This document shows, in pieces, positions 43,450-51,092 of a DNA stretch of 64,000 nt. Source of the stretch: Halomonas organivorans (GTDB taxonomy: Bacteria > Pseudomonadota > Gammaproteobacteria > Pseudomonadales > Halomonadaceae); the NCBI RefSeq assembly GCF_014192055.1, contig NZ_JACHXM010000018.1, positions 1 through 64,000 of the forward strand, in the 5' to 3' direction. A program made the translations under genes and the position numbers. Positions within the stretch are counted from its first letter, which is position 1, and each line of letters begins with the position of its first letter. The notes beneath the pieces are model-generated. The model made no database searches, was not told the DNA's origin, and saw nothing but the letters and a program-made list of their open reading frames with translations.

Positions 43450-44160
43450 ATGAACATTGCCGACCTACGCCGTGACAACCTGCGGGCCTTGCTCAATGAG
43501 CGGTTCGAGGGGAAGAAAGCCGCCCTGGCTCATGCCATCGAGCGTGAGCCGAGCTATATATCCCGCTGCTTGAGCGACAAGGCCCACCGAAAGAAGATCG
43601 GCGAGGACTTCGCACGGCACATCGAGAAGGCGCTGGCCCTTCCCAATGGCTGGATGGATCGGGAAACCACGGAGGCAGTGCCTCAAGCGAGTGAGCGCCC
43701 AAATAGTGAGGGAGCGTCGGTCACCAATATTCGCGAAGCCCCGCAGCCGCTGCACTACCACCGCTATCCAGTGATCAGCCGGGTGCAGGCCGGCGCCTGG
43801 ACGGAATGCGTCACGCCCTACGAGCCCGGTGCCGAGCCGCACGAGGAGTCCACCGACTACCGCGCCCAAGGCAAGGCCTTCTGGTTGGAGGTGCAAGGCG
43901 ACTCCATGACCGCCCCGCCTGGCATGCGCCCCAGCGTCCCCGAAGGCACCTTGGTGCTGTTCGATACCGGCATCGAGGCTGCGCCTGGCAAGCTGGTGGC
44001 CGCCCTGCTGGCCGACAGCAACGAGGCCACCTTCAAGCAGCTGATCGAGGACAGTGGGCAGCGCTACCTGAAGGCACTCAACCCGGCCTACCCGCTGATC
44101 CCCATCAACGGTAACTGCCGGATCCTCGGCGTGGCCGTGGAGGCCAAGACGCGGCTATGA
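43450..44160 (+). CDS. CI-like repressor, LexA/S24 self-cleaving family
   Basis: 236 residues. An N-terminal HTH domain (about 8-65; KKAALAHAIEREPSYISRCL) is followed by a linker and the S24 peptidase domain. The cleavage site is Ala114-Gly115 (VQAGAW), catalytic Ser152 lies in GDSM and the likely Lys196 in ATFKQL, so it should be inactivated by RecA after DNA damage. The ATG at 43450 has no Shine-Dalgarno, but AATATA lies just upstream, so a leaderless mRNA like lambda cI is plausible. It heads a rightward unit with the two module genes. Confidence 0.93.
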   Translation: MNIADLRRDNLRALLNERFEGKKAALAHAIEREPSYISRCLSDKAHRKKIGEDFARHIEKALALPNGWMDRETTEAVPQASERPNSEGASVTNIREAPQPLHYHRYPVISRVQAGAWTECVTPYEPGAEPHEESTDYRAQGKAFWLEVQGDSMTAPPGMRPSVPEGTLVLFDTGIEAAPGKLVAALLADSNEATFKQLIEDSGQRYLKALNPAYPLIPINGNCRILGVAVEAKTRL

Positions 44161-44201
44161 ACTACACACCTGGCAGGAGATAGCGCGCGAGGGAGAGAGG
44201 C

Positions 44202-44714
44202 ATGACGAAAGCCCCAACATGGATCGATGACTGTCATGCCTGGTGCCAACAGGTTAAGTACCTTGCGATCCAGCCGGAGCACCAGGAGTGGCGCGAGAAG
44301 CAACCCAACACCCTGTGGCTACGCGCCCAGGTGTTAAATTCCCGGCGCGAAACGATGCCAAACCTCTACTTCAAGGCCGAATACCGCCTGGGCATACGCA
44401 CGGGGCGAGAGACGTACGACTTCCAGTTGATGTGGCGTGATCCGATACCCAAGGGCCAACATCGGCGAGTTTTGTGTGTCGAAATTGACGAGGTTTGGAA
44501 ACGTACCCACGCTGAGCCAGACGGTACGGACATCTACGGCACCCACGTACAGCTCGGCGACAAACGCGCCGGCAGCTATTGTGTGCGAGAATGGCGCGTC
44601 CCGCCGGAGCGAGACCACTGGAGAGACTGGGCCCGCCGCTTTGGCAAGCTAGCCTGGCTCGGCCATACTTCTACCATCCTCCTTCCCCCCTTCGGAGACG
44701 ACTTGTTCGGGTGA
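44202..44714 (+). CDS. Uncharacterised protein A of the rex-position module
   Basis: 170 residues with GAGAGAGG before the ATG. No transmembrane helix or signal. Hydrophobic/aromatic strands alternate with charged turns (MPNLYFKAEYRLGIRTGRETYDFQLMWRD; RRVLCVEIDEVWKRTH; VREWRVPPERDHW), which suggests a compact alpha/beta domain. It lies 41 bases behind the repressor and 3 bases ahead of a DUF1828-like gene, so it is likely expressed in the lysogen from the repressor promoter. I do not recognise a family with certainty; a superinfection-exclusion or toxin-antitoxin role is inferred from location. Confidence 0.6.
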   Translation: MTKAPTWIDDCHAWCQQVKYLAIQPEHQEWREKQPNTLWLRAQVLNSRRETMPNLYFKAEYRLGIRTGRETYDFQLMWRDPIPKGQHRRVLCVEIDEVWKRTHAEPDGTDIYGTHVQLGDKRAGSYCVREWRVPPERDHWRDWARRFGKLAWLGHTSTILLPPFGDDLFG

Positions 44715-44717
44715 ACC

Positions 44718-45470
44718 ATGGAATGCACCGAGTTTTTCAAGGCATCAGGCTGGCGATGCACGCCCATCAAGGCGAGCAAGGGTACACCATGCCTGTACGT
44801 TTCCCTGCCGGTGACATTCGCGACGGGGCATCCCTGTGACATCTACGTCTTTGAGGAACCCGGTGGTCGTCTGCGCCTATCGGATGATGGCGACACCCTT
44901 AGCCACTTTCATCGCATTGGCTACGCCTTGGAAGACAAACGTCGTTGGAAGGGGTTAATCAGTCTGGCCAATGAATACGGCTTCGAACTCACCGAGCACG
45001 GCGAGCTGACAGCTGTGTTTCCTCGAGAGCGACTGGGAAGCCACGTCGACAGGCTGTTACAGCTTTACTCGGCGCTGATCGCCTGGGAGCGCGAGCACTA
45101 TACCGAAGGCGACCAGGACTTCAGTTTAACGGAGGAAGTGGAACGGCTGCTGCACTTCTTGGAGCCAAGTCGAGAGGTCATCCGTTCGCCGACACTCAGT
45201 ACCCCTTCAGGCGAAGTCAGATTCGATCTTCGCTGGGGCAGCACTTACGTGGATGCGTTGCGCCCCAATGCCCAAAGCATCAACAGCCGACTTCGCAAAG
45301 TGTTGATGCTCCAAAGTGACGAGGACACCCCGGACATGCTGTTCGTGATTGATGACCGTTCATCGCGGCTCAAGGCCGAAGCCGAGCGCGATGTTCTGGG
45401 GCGCATGACCCATGCTACCCTGCTGTCCGATCTTCAGCACCGGGCCGCCGGCACCCTCCCCTTGCACTGA
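44718..45470 (+). CDS. DUF1828-like protein B of the rex-position module
   Basis: 250 residues. The N-terminal ~95 residues (CDIYVFEEPGGRLRLSDDGDTLSHFHRIG, KGLISLANEYGFEL, VDRLLQLYSALIAWE) resemble DUF1828: a beta hairpin with the L-x-D-D-G motif plus helices. The C-terminal part (GEVRFDLRWGSTYVDALRPNAQSI; DMLFVIDDRSSRLKAEAERD) resembles the DUF1829-type domain that often accompanies it. Function unknown. It is cotranscribed with protein A and the repressor and followed by a terminator, which marks the module end. Confidence 0.65.
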   Translation: MECTEFFKASGWRCTPIKASKGTPCLYVSLPVTFATGHPCDIYVFEEPGGRLRLSDDGDTLSHFHRIGYALEDKRRWKGLISLANEYGFELTEHGELTAVFPRERLGSHVDRLLQLYSALIAWEREHYTEGDQDFSLTEEVERLLHFLEPSREVIRSPTLSTPSGEVRFDLRWGSTYVDALRPNAQSINSRLRKVLMLQSDEDTPDMLFVIDDRSSRLKAEAERDVLGRMTHATLLSDLQHRAAGTLPLH

Positions 45471-45529
45471 CCGGCGAGGCTTCGACACAGTCTCAATTCG
45501 CCCTACAGGCGGGTTTTCATGCGCGAACG

Positions 45530-45557
45530 AAAAGGCCCGCACCAACCGGCGCGGGCC
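45530..45557 (-). terminator. Terminator of the PEGA-like lipoprotein gene
   Basis: On the minus strand GGCCCGC/GCGGGCC (7-bp stem) is followed by TTTT. It also separates the convergent repressor-module unit. Confidence 0.7.
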
Positions 45558-45578
45558 TCTCTCGTTCCACCGGCTGGT

Positions 45579-46097
45579 TTACAGCTGGCCAAGCAGCTGC
45601 ATGTCGCCGCGCAGCTCCTGCGGCACATCCTGCACCAGCACGATGTTTAGCGCCTGGCTGCCATCCTCGGCGGTGGCCACGCTCTCACCCAAGCTGGTGT
45701 TGATCTCGTTCGGACTCAGTGAATACATGGAACCGGTCAGCGGATCCACGATCAGCCAGCCGATCAGACCACCGAACACCAGGTTGCCCCCGATGTACCA
45801 GCCATTTGGTGAGCTGGAGATCGCCACCGTGCGGGACTGGTATCCATCCTTGCTGATGGTGACGCTGTAGTCCTTGCCGCCGAAGTAGCTGCCATCCGAT
45901 TTGCGCAGGGTCACGGTAGTCGGGGTCTGACCCTCGAACACGTCCATGCTGCGCTCGTCGGTAATCACCACATCCGCCTGTGACGGCGTACTATTGATGG
46001 TGATCGCCTGTTCCTTGTCTCCCACAATGCTCGCGCAACCGCTGAGCGTCATCACGCTAGCCGCGGCAACCGCGACAGCCATCCCCTTGATTTTCAT
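45579..46097 (-). CDS. PEGA-like lipoprotein (candidate lysogenic conversion gene)
   Basis: 172 residues: MKIKGMAVAVAAASVMTLSGC signal with lipobox LSGC (Cys21), then ITINSTPSQADVVITDE with TPTTVTLRKSDGSYF and KDYSVTISKDGYQ, the PEGA beta-sandwich pattern. A hydrophobic glycine-rich segment follows (NLVFGGLIGWLIVDPLTGSM). AAGGGA precedes the ATG. It is a single gene on the opposite strand from both early transcription units, with its own terminator, the usual setup of a moron such as lambda bor. Confidence 0.75.
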   Translation of the reverse strand: MKIKGMAVAVAAASVMTLSGCASIVGDKEQAITINSTPSQADVVITDERSMDVFEGQTPTTVTLRKSDGSYFGGKDYSVTISKDGYQSRTVAISSSPNGWYIGGNLVFGGLIGWLIVDPLTGSMYSLSPNEINTSLGESVATAEDGSQALNIVLVQDVPQELRGDMQLLGQL

Positions 46098-46212
46098 AAG
46101 TTCCCTTGCGTAGTAGGTATTATCTTCATTCCCGGGGTTCACCCGGGCGAAAGATGCTAACCCGACTCCACTTATCGCCTCAATAGACTTAGGTCATAGA
46201 CATAGCCAATAG

Positions 46213-46235
46213 CCCGCCCATGGGGTGGGATTTTT
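46213..46235 (+). terminator. Plus-strand terminator upstream of the rightward early promoter
   Basis: CCCGCCC/GGGTGGG stem (one G-T pair), ATG loop, then TTTTT. It insulates the early promoter from upstream transcription. Confidence 0.6.
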
Positions 46236-46253
46236 GTGCCTGCTCACCAAAAA

Positions 46254-46313
46254 ATTACCTACAGGTATTGACCTGATAATTACCCGTGGGTAATAGTTAC
46301 CTCACCAGGTAAC
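46254..46313 (+). promoter_or_regulatory. Operator cluster B and rightward early promoter (PL equivalent)
   Basis: ATTACCTACAGGTATT (46254-46269), ATTACCCGTGGGTAAT (46279-46294) and an 18-bp related palindrome GTTACCTCACCAGGTAAC (46296-46313) share the half-sites of cluster A. A near-consensus promoter is embedded: TTGACC (46268-46273), 17-bp spacer, TAATAG (46291-46296). Repressor binding would silence the whole rightward operon. Confidence 0.82.
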
Positions 46314-46335
46314 GACATGGATGAGGGGACATCTC

Positions 46336-46740
46336 ATGGATCACGCACCACAGCACATCGAGTTCGCCGGCTTTCGCTGCCGCATCGGCGGCCGCGGGTC
46401 GAGCTGGCCCACCGCCAAGCAGGCCATGGTACTCGCCGGCCTCGCCGCCGGCATGACGCAGAAGGAAATCGCCCGGGAGCGCGGCATCAGCCCGGCCACC
46501 GTGAAGAGCACCGCCGAGGCCATCTACTACCGGCTGAACGCCACCCGCGCCGCTGACGCCATCGTGAAGGGCCTGCGGCGTACCTGGATTGCCCCGATCG
46601 TGATCCTGCTGATGTGCGCCGACCTCCATGGCCAGAGCCTGCGAGCCCGCATGCCGGTGCGCACGCGCCAGCAGACCACTGTCACCGCCCGCGCCGCCTC
46701 AGGTGGCCGCGGACCGGACCTGGGGGAGCTGATCGCATGA
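46336..46740 (+). CDS. LuxR/FixJ-type HTH protein, first gene of rightward early operon
   Basis: 134 residues from the ATG at 46336 with GAGGGG upstream. The N-terminal ~65 residues are a GerE-type HTH (TAKQAMVLAGLAAGMTQKEIARERGISPATVKSTAEAIYYRL). A hydrophobic stretch (TWIAPIVILLMCADL) and a disordered tail follow. It has no receiver or sensor domain. The position equals lambda N / early regulators. Confidence 0.75.
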   Translation: MDHAPQHIEFAGFRCRIGGRGSSWPTAKQAMVLAGLAAGMTQKEIARERGISPATVKSTAEAIYYRLNATRAADAIVKGLRRTWIAPIVILLMCADLHGQSLRARMPVRTRQQTTVTARAASGGRGPDLGELIA

Positions 46741-47066
46741 ATATCCCGAGCCACCTTCGATTCCTGATGGCCGGCATCCAAGACCGCGCCACCGACCTCG
46801 CCCTGCAGGGGCATACAAGCGTGCGCTGCGAACTGGACGTCGGCCAGGGTTACGCGGTGTTCGAGCTGGTGACCCGTCCGGGGTGCTGCGCCACCACCAG
46901 CAAGGACACCACCCGCATCACCGCCAGCCTTCGGGAGGTCATGTTTCCCAGCGCCAGCGGCATGACGGTCGCCGAGGCCAGCAGTGAAGCCCGCGCCAAC
47001 CTGGGCGCCATGCTCGATCACCTGAATGCCCTGATGGCCAACGAGGGAGCCACCCCATGCGCATGA
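46737..47066 (+). CDS. Uncharacterised early phage protein
   Basis: 109 residues, ATG overlapping the previous stop. MNIPSHLRFLMAGIQDRATDLA, then a beta-like section (VRCELDVGQGYAVFELVTRPG) and a C-terminal helix (SEARANLGAMLDHLNALMANE). No family recognised. Confidence 0.5.
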   Translation: MNIPSHLRFLMAGIQDRATDLALQGHTSVRCELDVGQGYAVFELVTRPGCCATTSKDTTRITASLREVMFPSASGMTVAEASSEARANLGAMLDHLNALMANEGATPCA

Positions 47067-47359
47067 CACGCACAGACCGCAACACCGGCGGCATCGTTGG
47101 TGGGTTCGCCGCCCTGGTCATGGCCGCCGCCGGCATGCTCGCCATGGCAGCAGTCACCCGCATCGACACCCAGGTGGCCAGCGAGGCGCACCGCCAGTAT
47201 TGCCAGGACGTCGCCCTGTGGCGTTCAGAGGTCGAGCGCGGTGTGCCGTTGAACCGCCGCGCTGGGCAGCCCGATTACCGCCAGATCGCCGACGAGCAGT
47301 GCCCTGCCCGCGTGCAACCCATGGATCACACCGCCCAGCGCCAGCTGGTGCAGTTCTGA
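47057..47359 (+). CDS. Small membrane-anchored protein
   Basis: 100 residues with one transmembrane helix (about 12-34, GIVGGFAALVMAAAGMLAMAAV) and a soluble ~65-residue C terminus with two cysteines (HRQYCQDVALWRSE; DEQCPARV). It overlaps the preceding gene by 10 bases. The layout resembles small phage proteins placed in early operons; function unknown. Confidence 0.55.
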   Translation: MRMTRTDRNTGGIVGGFAALVMAAAGMLAMAAVTRIDTQVASEAHRQYCQDVALWRSEVERGVPLNRRAGQPDYRQIADEQCPARVQPMDHTAQRQLVQF

Positions 47360-47370
47360 GGAGAGCCATC

Positions 47371-47694
47371 ATGCGACTGATCGACCAGCTGACAGCCCAC
47401 CCGCTCCTCGATGAGCGCCCCATCAAGCACGTGCTCGAGCCGATGGGATTCGAGGTTCACGTCGAGAGCGTGGAGTCGCCCTGCCCGGATGACATGCCGG
47501 AGGAGCATCAGCGCTTCACCGAAGACCCGGACGCCTACCTGGAGGGACTGGACTTCGACGTGCCGGATGGGTTCACCGAGCTGGGCCGCTGGGAGACCGA
47601 GGAGGCAGAGATCGTGCTGCTGGCAGTGAAGCCAGCCACCGCGCTGGCCCTCGCCCTGATGACCCCGGTGGACGATGCGGAGGTGCTGGAATGA
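47371..47694 (+). CDS. Uncharacterised acidic early protein
   Basis: 107 residues from the ATG at 47371 (GAGGAG upstream). Strongly acidic (PCPDDMPEEHQRFTEDPDAYLEGLDFDVPDGF), which could indicate a DNA-mimic or a protein-binding inhibitor. No family recognised. It overlaps the ASCH gene by 4 bases. Confidence 0.55.
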   Translation: MRLIDQLTAHPLLDERPIKHVLEPMGFEVHVESVESPCPDDMPEEHQRFTEDPDAYLEGLDFDVPDGFTELGRWETEEAEIVLLAVKPATALALALMTPVDDAEVLE

Positions 47695-48392
47695 AGGAAC
47701 GTCCGATCCTGTTCAACGACGAGATGGTCCGCGCCCTGCTCGACGGCCGGAAGACGCAGACGCGGCGGCTGGTGAAGCCGCAGCCGCCGGCCACGCATTC
47801 GTTCAAGGGCTACGTGATTGAGTCTTCCCGCCGGAAGGATGAGGGGAAGTTCAGCTGGGGCATCAAGGAGTCCGAGTACCACTTCCGAGACACGATGTAC
47901 GTGGGTTGCCCCTACGGCCAGCCCGGCGACCGGCTGTGGGTGCGGGAGGCGTGGCAAGGGCCACTGGTCAGCGAAGACGAGATGATGGAACACCCAACCT
48001 GGGCCAAAGACCTTTCCACCTACGAGGACCCAGCGCACTGCTCCTATCGCGCCTCCGGCGACTCTTGCGAGTTTTTCGACGCCCATGAGGACGAGGTTGT
48101 CGCACGCTGGAGGCCCTCCATTCACATGCCGCGCTGGGCCTGCCGCATCCTGCTCGAAGTGACCGCCGTGCGCGTCGAGCGGCTGCAGGACATCAGCGAG
48201 ACCGATGCTCTAGCCGAGGGCGTTGACGGCGAGGCGGAAGCTGCCGCCGCCCGCCTTCCATGGCACGACAATCCGCGCCGAGCCTTTCGATTCCTCTGGA
48301 AACGCATCAACGGCCCCGACAGCTGGGACGCCAACCCCTGGGTCTGGGTCGTCGAGTTCCGCCGCCTCGATGCGCAGGAGATAGCCGCATGA
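47691..48392 (+). CDS. ASCH-domain phage protein
   Basis: 233 residues. The opening ERPILFNDEMVRALLDGRKTQTRRLVKPQP is the conserved start of a widespread phage ASCH-like family. GQPGDRLWVREAW, the helical CRILLEVTAVRVERLQDIS and the ending NPWVWVVEFRRL complete the PUA-like beta barrel. ASCH domains bind RNA or modified nucleosides. The precise role in phages is unknown. Confidence 0.85.
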   Translation: MKERPILFNDEMVRALLDGRKTQTRRLVKPQPPATHSFKGYVIESSRRKDEGKFSWGIKESEYHFRDTMYVGCPYGQPGDRLWVREAWQGPLVSEDEMMEHPTWAKDLSTYEDPAHCSYRASGDSCEFFDAHEDEVVARWRPSIHMPRWACRILLEVTAVRVERLQDISETDALAEGVDGEAEAAAARLPWHDNPRRAFRFLWKRINGPDSWDANPWVWVVEFRRLDAQEIAA

Positions 48393-48617
48393 CTCTCCGC
48401 CTCACCAAGCCACAGAAGCGCCTCATCACAGCCCTGCAGGCACGCAGCCAGCTCGTTCACCACTTGCATGGGGGGGGGGTGGCGCCTATTCGACGGCACG
48501 CCAGTTCACTACCGCACGATCGAAGCGCTCGCCGAGCAGGGTGTGCTGATCCCCGCCGCCACTGACCTATTCGATGACCAGCCGGCGGCCTACCAGCTGT
48601 CGCCTGAGCAACATTGA
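48389..48617 (+). pseudogene. Small early gene broken at a ten-G homopolymer
   Basis: The ATG at 48389 overlaps the ASCH stop. The frame reads MTLRLTKPQKRLITALQARS and HHLHGGG up to G10 (48470-48479). There the coding pattern moves to another frame (WRLFDGTPVHYRTIEALAEQ, GVLIPAATDLF) and ends at 48615-48617. One G fewer would restore a 75-residue winged-helix-like protein. As written, the frame instead ends at 48565 with an unrelated tail. Sequencing error, slippage or true inactivation are possible. Confidence 0.7.
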
Positions 48618-48628
48618 GGAAACCCAAC

Positions 48629-49540
48629 ATGATCAAGAACGCCATCGTCTTCAAGGCCGAACTTCCCAGCATCGACGCGGTGCGCCAGCACCTCCAGGAA
48701 ATCGAGTGGCGGGAGCTGAATGACCTGGAGTACCGCCGCAGCTGTTTCGTAGCGAACGAAACCACCGGCGACCTGGTGACCGACTTCCCCGGAGGCTTCG
48801 CCCTGCGCCTGCGCACCGACGAGAAGATCGTCCCGCCGGCCGTCGTCCAGGCCGAGACGGACAAGCAGGTCGCCGAGATCGAGGAGCGCAACGGCGAGAA
48901 GCTGCCCAGGAAGTCCCGCACCGCCATCAAGGAAGAGGTTTTCCTCGCGCTCTGCGCCCAGGCGTTGACCAGCACCACCTACACCTGGGCGTTCTACCAC
49001 GCCGCAGAACAGCTTCTGATCGTAGATACCGCAGGCAAGCCCAAGGCCGACCGCCTCGCCCAGACGCTGATCCAGCTGATCGGCAGCGTGAAGACCGAGA
49101 CGATCCATGTCAGCGACATCAAGCACGGCGTCACCACTCGCCTGCGGCAGCTTATCAGTGGCGACGTTGAGGCACCGTTCGGGCGCCTGGGGATCGACGA
49201 TCACGCCCAGCTCGTCCGGCGCTTCGACGAGGTCGAGAAGGTGACCTATGCCGGCACCGACGTGGCGAACAACCACGAACTGCTCGAGCAGCTGGAGGCA
49301 GGCTATCAGGTCGAGGATCTCGGCATGGTGCTCAGCCGCATGCACTTCCGCCTCACAAGCCAGTTCCGCCTCAAGTCCATCAACTTCAGCCCCATCGAAG
49401 ACGACGAGTCAGAGGACGCCGATGACGCTGCCCACGCCTGGCGCATGACAGCTCTGGATGAAGTCGAGCAGATCACCGATGTGGTGAAAGAACTCTGCGA
49501 CCTCCTCGGCTACCAGGAAGAGCAAGAGCAGGCCGCCTAA
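48629..49540 (+). CDS. rdgC: RdgC-like recombination-associated protein
   Basis: 303 residues from the ATG at 48629 (GAGGA upstream). MIKNAIVFKAELP, WRELNDLEYRRSCFVANETTGDLV, GFALRLRTDEKIVPPAVVQAE, and the VTTRLRQLISGDVEAPFGRLGIDD tail follow RdgC. RdgC is a ring-shaped DNA-binding protein that modulates RecA in E. coli. Phage copies probably influence recombination during replication. A terminator follows. Confidence 0.85.
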   Translation: MIKNAIVFKAELPSIDAVRQHLQEIEWRELNDLEYRRSCFVANETTGDLVTDFPGGFALRLRTDEKIVPPAVVQAETDKQVAEIEERNGEKLPRKSRTAIKEEVFLALCAQALTSTTYTWAFYHAAEQLLIVDTAGKPKADRLAQTLIQLIGSVKTETIHVSDIKHGVTTRLRQLISGDVEAPFGRLGIDDHAQLVRRFDEVEKVTYAGTDVANNHELLEQLEAGYQVEDLGMVLSRMHFRLTSQFRLKSINFSPIEDDESEDADDAAHAWRMTALDEVEQITDVVKELCDLLGYQEEQEQAA

Positions 49541-49685
49541 CACTCTCCGGTCGCCCTGGTCGCACCAGGGCCTCGCCCCAGGCATCGCCGGCCAGTGCCA
49601 CGGGGATCACGAGCAAAACGCCGGCAGCTGGTGACGGGTTCTCACCATTGCCCGAGCGCCAGCACCCCATCAGTTCCCTGCGCTT

Positions 49686-49709
49686 CCCGGCCTTCGGGCC
49701 GGGCTTTTT
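49686..49709 (+). terminator. Terminator after rdgC
   Basis: CCCGGCC-TTCG-GGCCGGG stem-loop with a UUCG-type tetraloop and TTTTT. Confidence 0.9.
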
Positions 49710-49776
49710 CAGGGCAGCGGTGAAGCAGTCGTCAAGGATTGCTTGACCACTGGCTTGGCAACACGAGGAGGTCGCA

Positions 49777-50193
49777 ATGCGCACCTGGAAAGAATGGACC
49801 ACGCGACAGCACGCCATCCTCGATCGGGATTATCCCGATGGCGTGCCGCTGGATGAGATAGCCCAGCACACCGGGCACAGCATCTATGCCGTGAAGACCC
49901 GAGCCGCCGAGCGCGGCCTGGTTCACCCCAACCGCAGCAGCCAGGCGTGCATCGCCCGCTTCGAGCGCCAGCACGGCAAGCCCCTCGCGCGGATAGCCCT
50001 CTGGTACCGCGAGCGGCGCCTGCCTCGTACCGCTCTCGCGCACGACATCGGCATCGAGATCAAGGCGCTGCGCACCGCTATGGGCGATGAGCTCTGGCAG
50101 TCGTGGCCGCGCATGACCATCGGCCGGATCGACGCCGCCAAGAAGCGGCGCAAGGCCTCCAATCGCCAGCACGAAAAAAGGAAGAGCGCATGA
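49777..50193 (+). CDS. HTH-containing phage protein
   Basis: 138 residues with GAGGAGG before the ATG. The N terminus (TTRQHAILDRDYPDGVPLDEIAQHTGHSIYAVKTRAAERGL) is a Myb/SANT- or GcrA-like HTH common in phage early regions. The rest is highly basic (RIDAAKKRRKASNRQHEKRKSA). Likely DNA-binding. Its stop codon overlaps the start of the methyltransferase relic. Confidence 0.7.
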   Translation: MRTWKEWTTRQHAILDRDYPDGVPLDEIAQHTGHSIYAVKTRAAERGLVHPNRSSQACIARFERQHGKPLARIALWYRERRLPRTALAHDIGIEIKALRTAMGDELWQSWPRMTIGRIDAAKKRRKASNRQHEKRKSA

Positions 50194-50280
50194 TAGCTAT
50201 CGATCTGTTCACCAGGCTCGACAGCCCGAGCCTGGTGCCAAGAGAAGAGTCCAGCGGCAGGCGAAGAGGTTGGGCTAAGG

Positions 50281-50520
50281 CTAATCGAGGACCTTGTCGA
50301 TCGCGGCCCTCGCGTGGCGCTCCCCGATTTCTAGGGTTGCTTCGTAAGTTTCTGCTTCTTCATCTGCGATCATCTTGTGCCCGCACAGCGATCCTCTATT
50401 GTCGGCAATCCAATATTCAGCCACCGGAGTCGATCCGCCAGATGGGTGGACAACTTCAGAAACACGCACGCTGTAGTGGTACCCGCGCCACTCCCCGTAA
50501 TTCGTCGACGTTTCTCTCAT
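50281..50520 (-). CDS. Uncharacterised small protein inserted in the methyltransferase relic
   Basis: 79 residues with GGAGG nine bases before the ATG. WRGYHYSVRVSEVV, STPVAEYWIADNRGS and AETYEATLEIGERHARAAIDKVL suggest a beta-sheet followed by a helix, similar in outline to small DUF-type or HicB-like folds, though no family is certain. It runs against the rightward operon; composition differs from flanking genes. Confidence 0.6.
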   Translation of the reverse strand: MRETSTNYGEWRGYHYSVRVSEVVHPSGGSTPVAEYWIADNRGSLCGHKMIADEEAETYEATLEIGERHARAAIDKVLD

Positions 50521-50627
50521 TTTTCAACACCTCCATCCCCGTCTGGAACCTCAAGTTAGTCCAGCCCATCCGCCCCAACCACCACTGATTGGCGGCCTCA
50601 CTATGGAGTCACGGACGAAACGATGTG

Positions 50628-50873
50628 CTAGTTAAAGCCCCCTCGCTCATGCAGCAAATCTTCATCAAGCGTACTGAGGGTGGGCGTGTCGTACTCCTGA
50701 CGAGCCTCCTCTAGCCTGGATCGAGTTTTCCCTATGTCAAAACGACGCCGACTTAGCAAAATGAGTAGCGTACCCGAGACGCGATATGGACCGCATTCGG
50801 GGCAATCCCATCCCCGGAGGTCTCCGCAGCTGACTAGCTCCTCGGCAAGACCGCCGCACACAAGGCATTGCAT
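50628..50873 (-). CDS. Zinc-ribbon protein inserted in the methyltransferase relic
   Basis: 81 residues from the ATG at 50873 with GGAGG upstream. Two C-x-x-C pairs (CLVCGG and CPECGPY) flank SCGDLRGWD, a zinc-ribbon seen at the start of many defence-associated and phage proteins. The rest is helical and charged. With the preceding gene it forms a leftward pair within the relic. Confidence 0.62.
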   Translation of the reverse strand: MQCLVCGGLAEELVSCGDLRGWDCPECGPYRVSGTLLILLSRRRFDIGKTRSRLEEARQEYDTPTLSTLDEDLLHERGGFN

Positions 50874-51092
50874 AAGGACCTCCATCATTGGGCCTACCAC
50901 CCTAGCCCAGGCCCAACCGTTTCGACCACTCCTGAATGGCGGCCGCTTCGCCCTTGTCGGCTTACATCACAGGGCCGGGGCTCTGACTCGTCAGCGCCAG
51001 CACAAAAGGCAAAGCCTGCCCCTCCACATGCTGGGCAATGCCGTGTGCCCACCAGTAGCTAGGGACGTGATAGGCGCACTCAAGGTGGCTGC

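Noticed and set aside
48260..48565. 101-codon frame through the G10 tract as an intact gene
   Set aside because: Its C-terminal part is Arg-rich out-of-frame sequence, whereas the +1 frame reads a coherent protein to 48617.
50103..50588. 161-codon plus-strand frame continuing from MIAIDLF
   Set aside because: After the first residues it has no methyltransferase similarity and runs antisense through a better minus-strand gene; treated as part of a relic.
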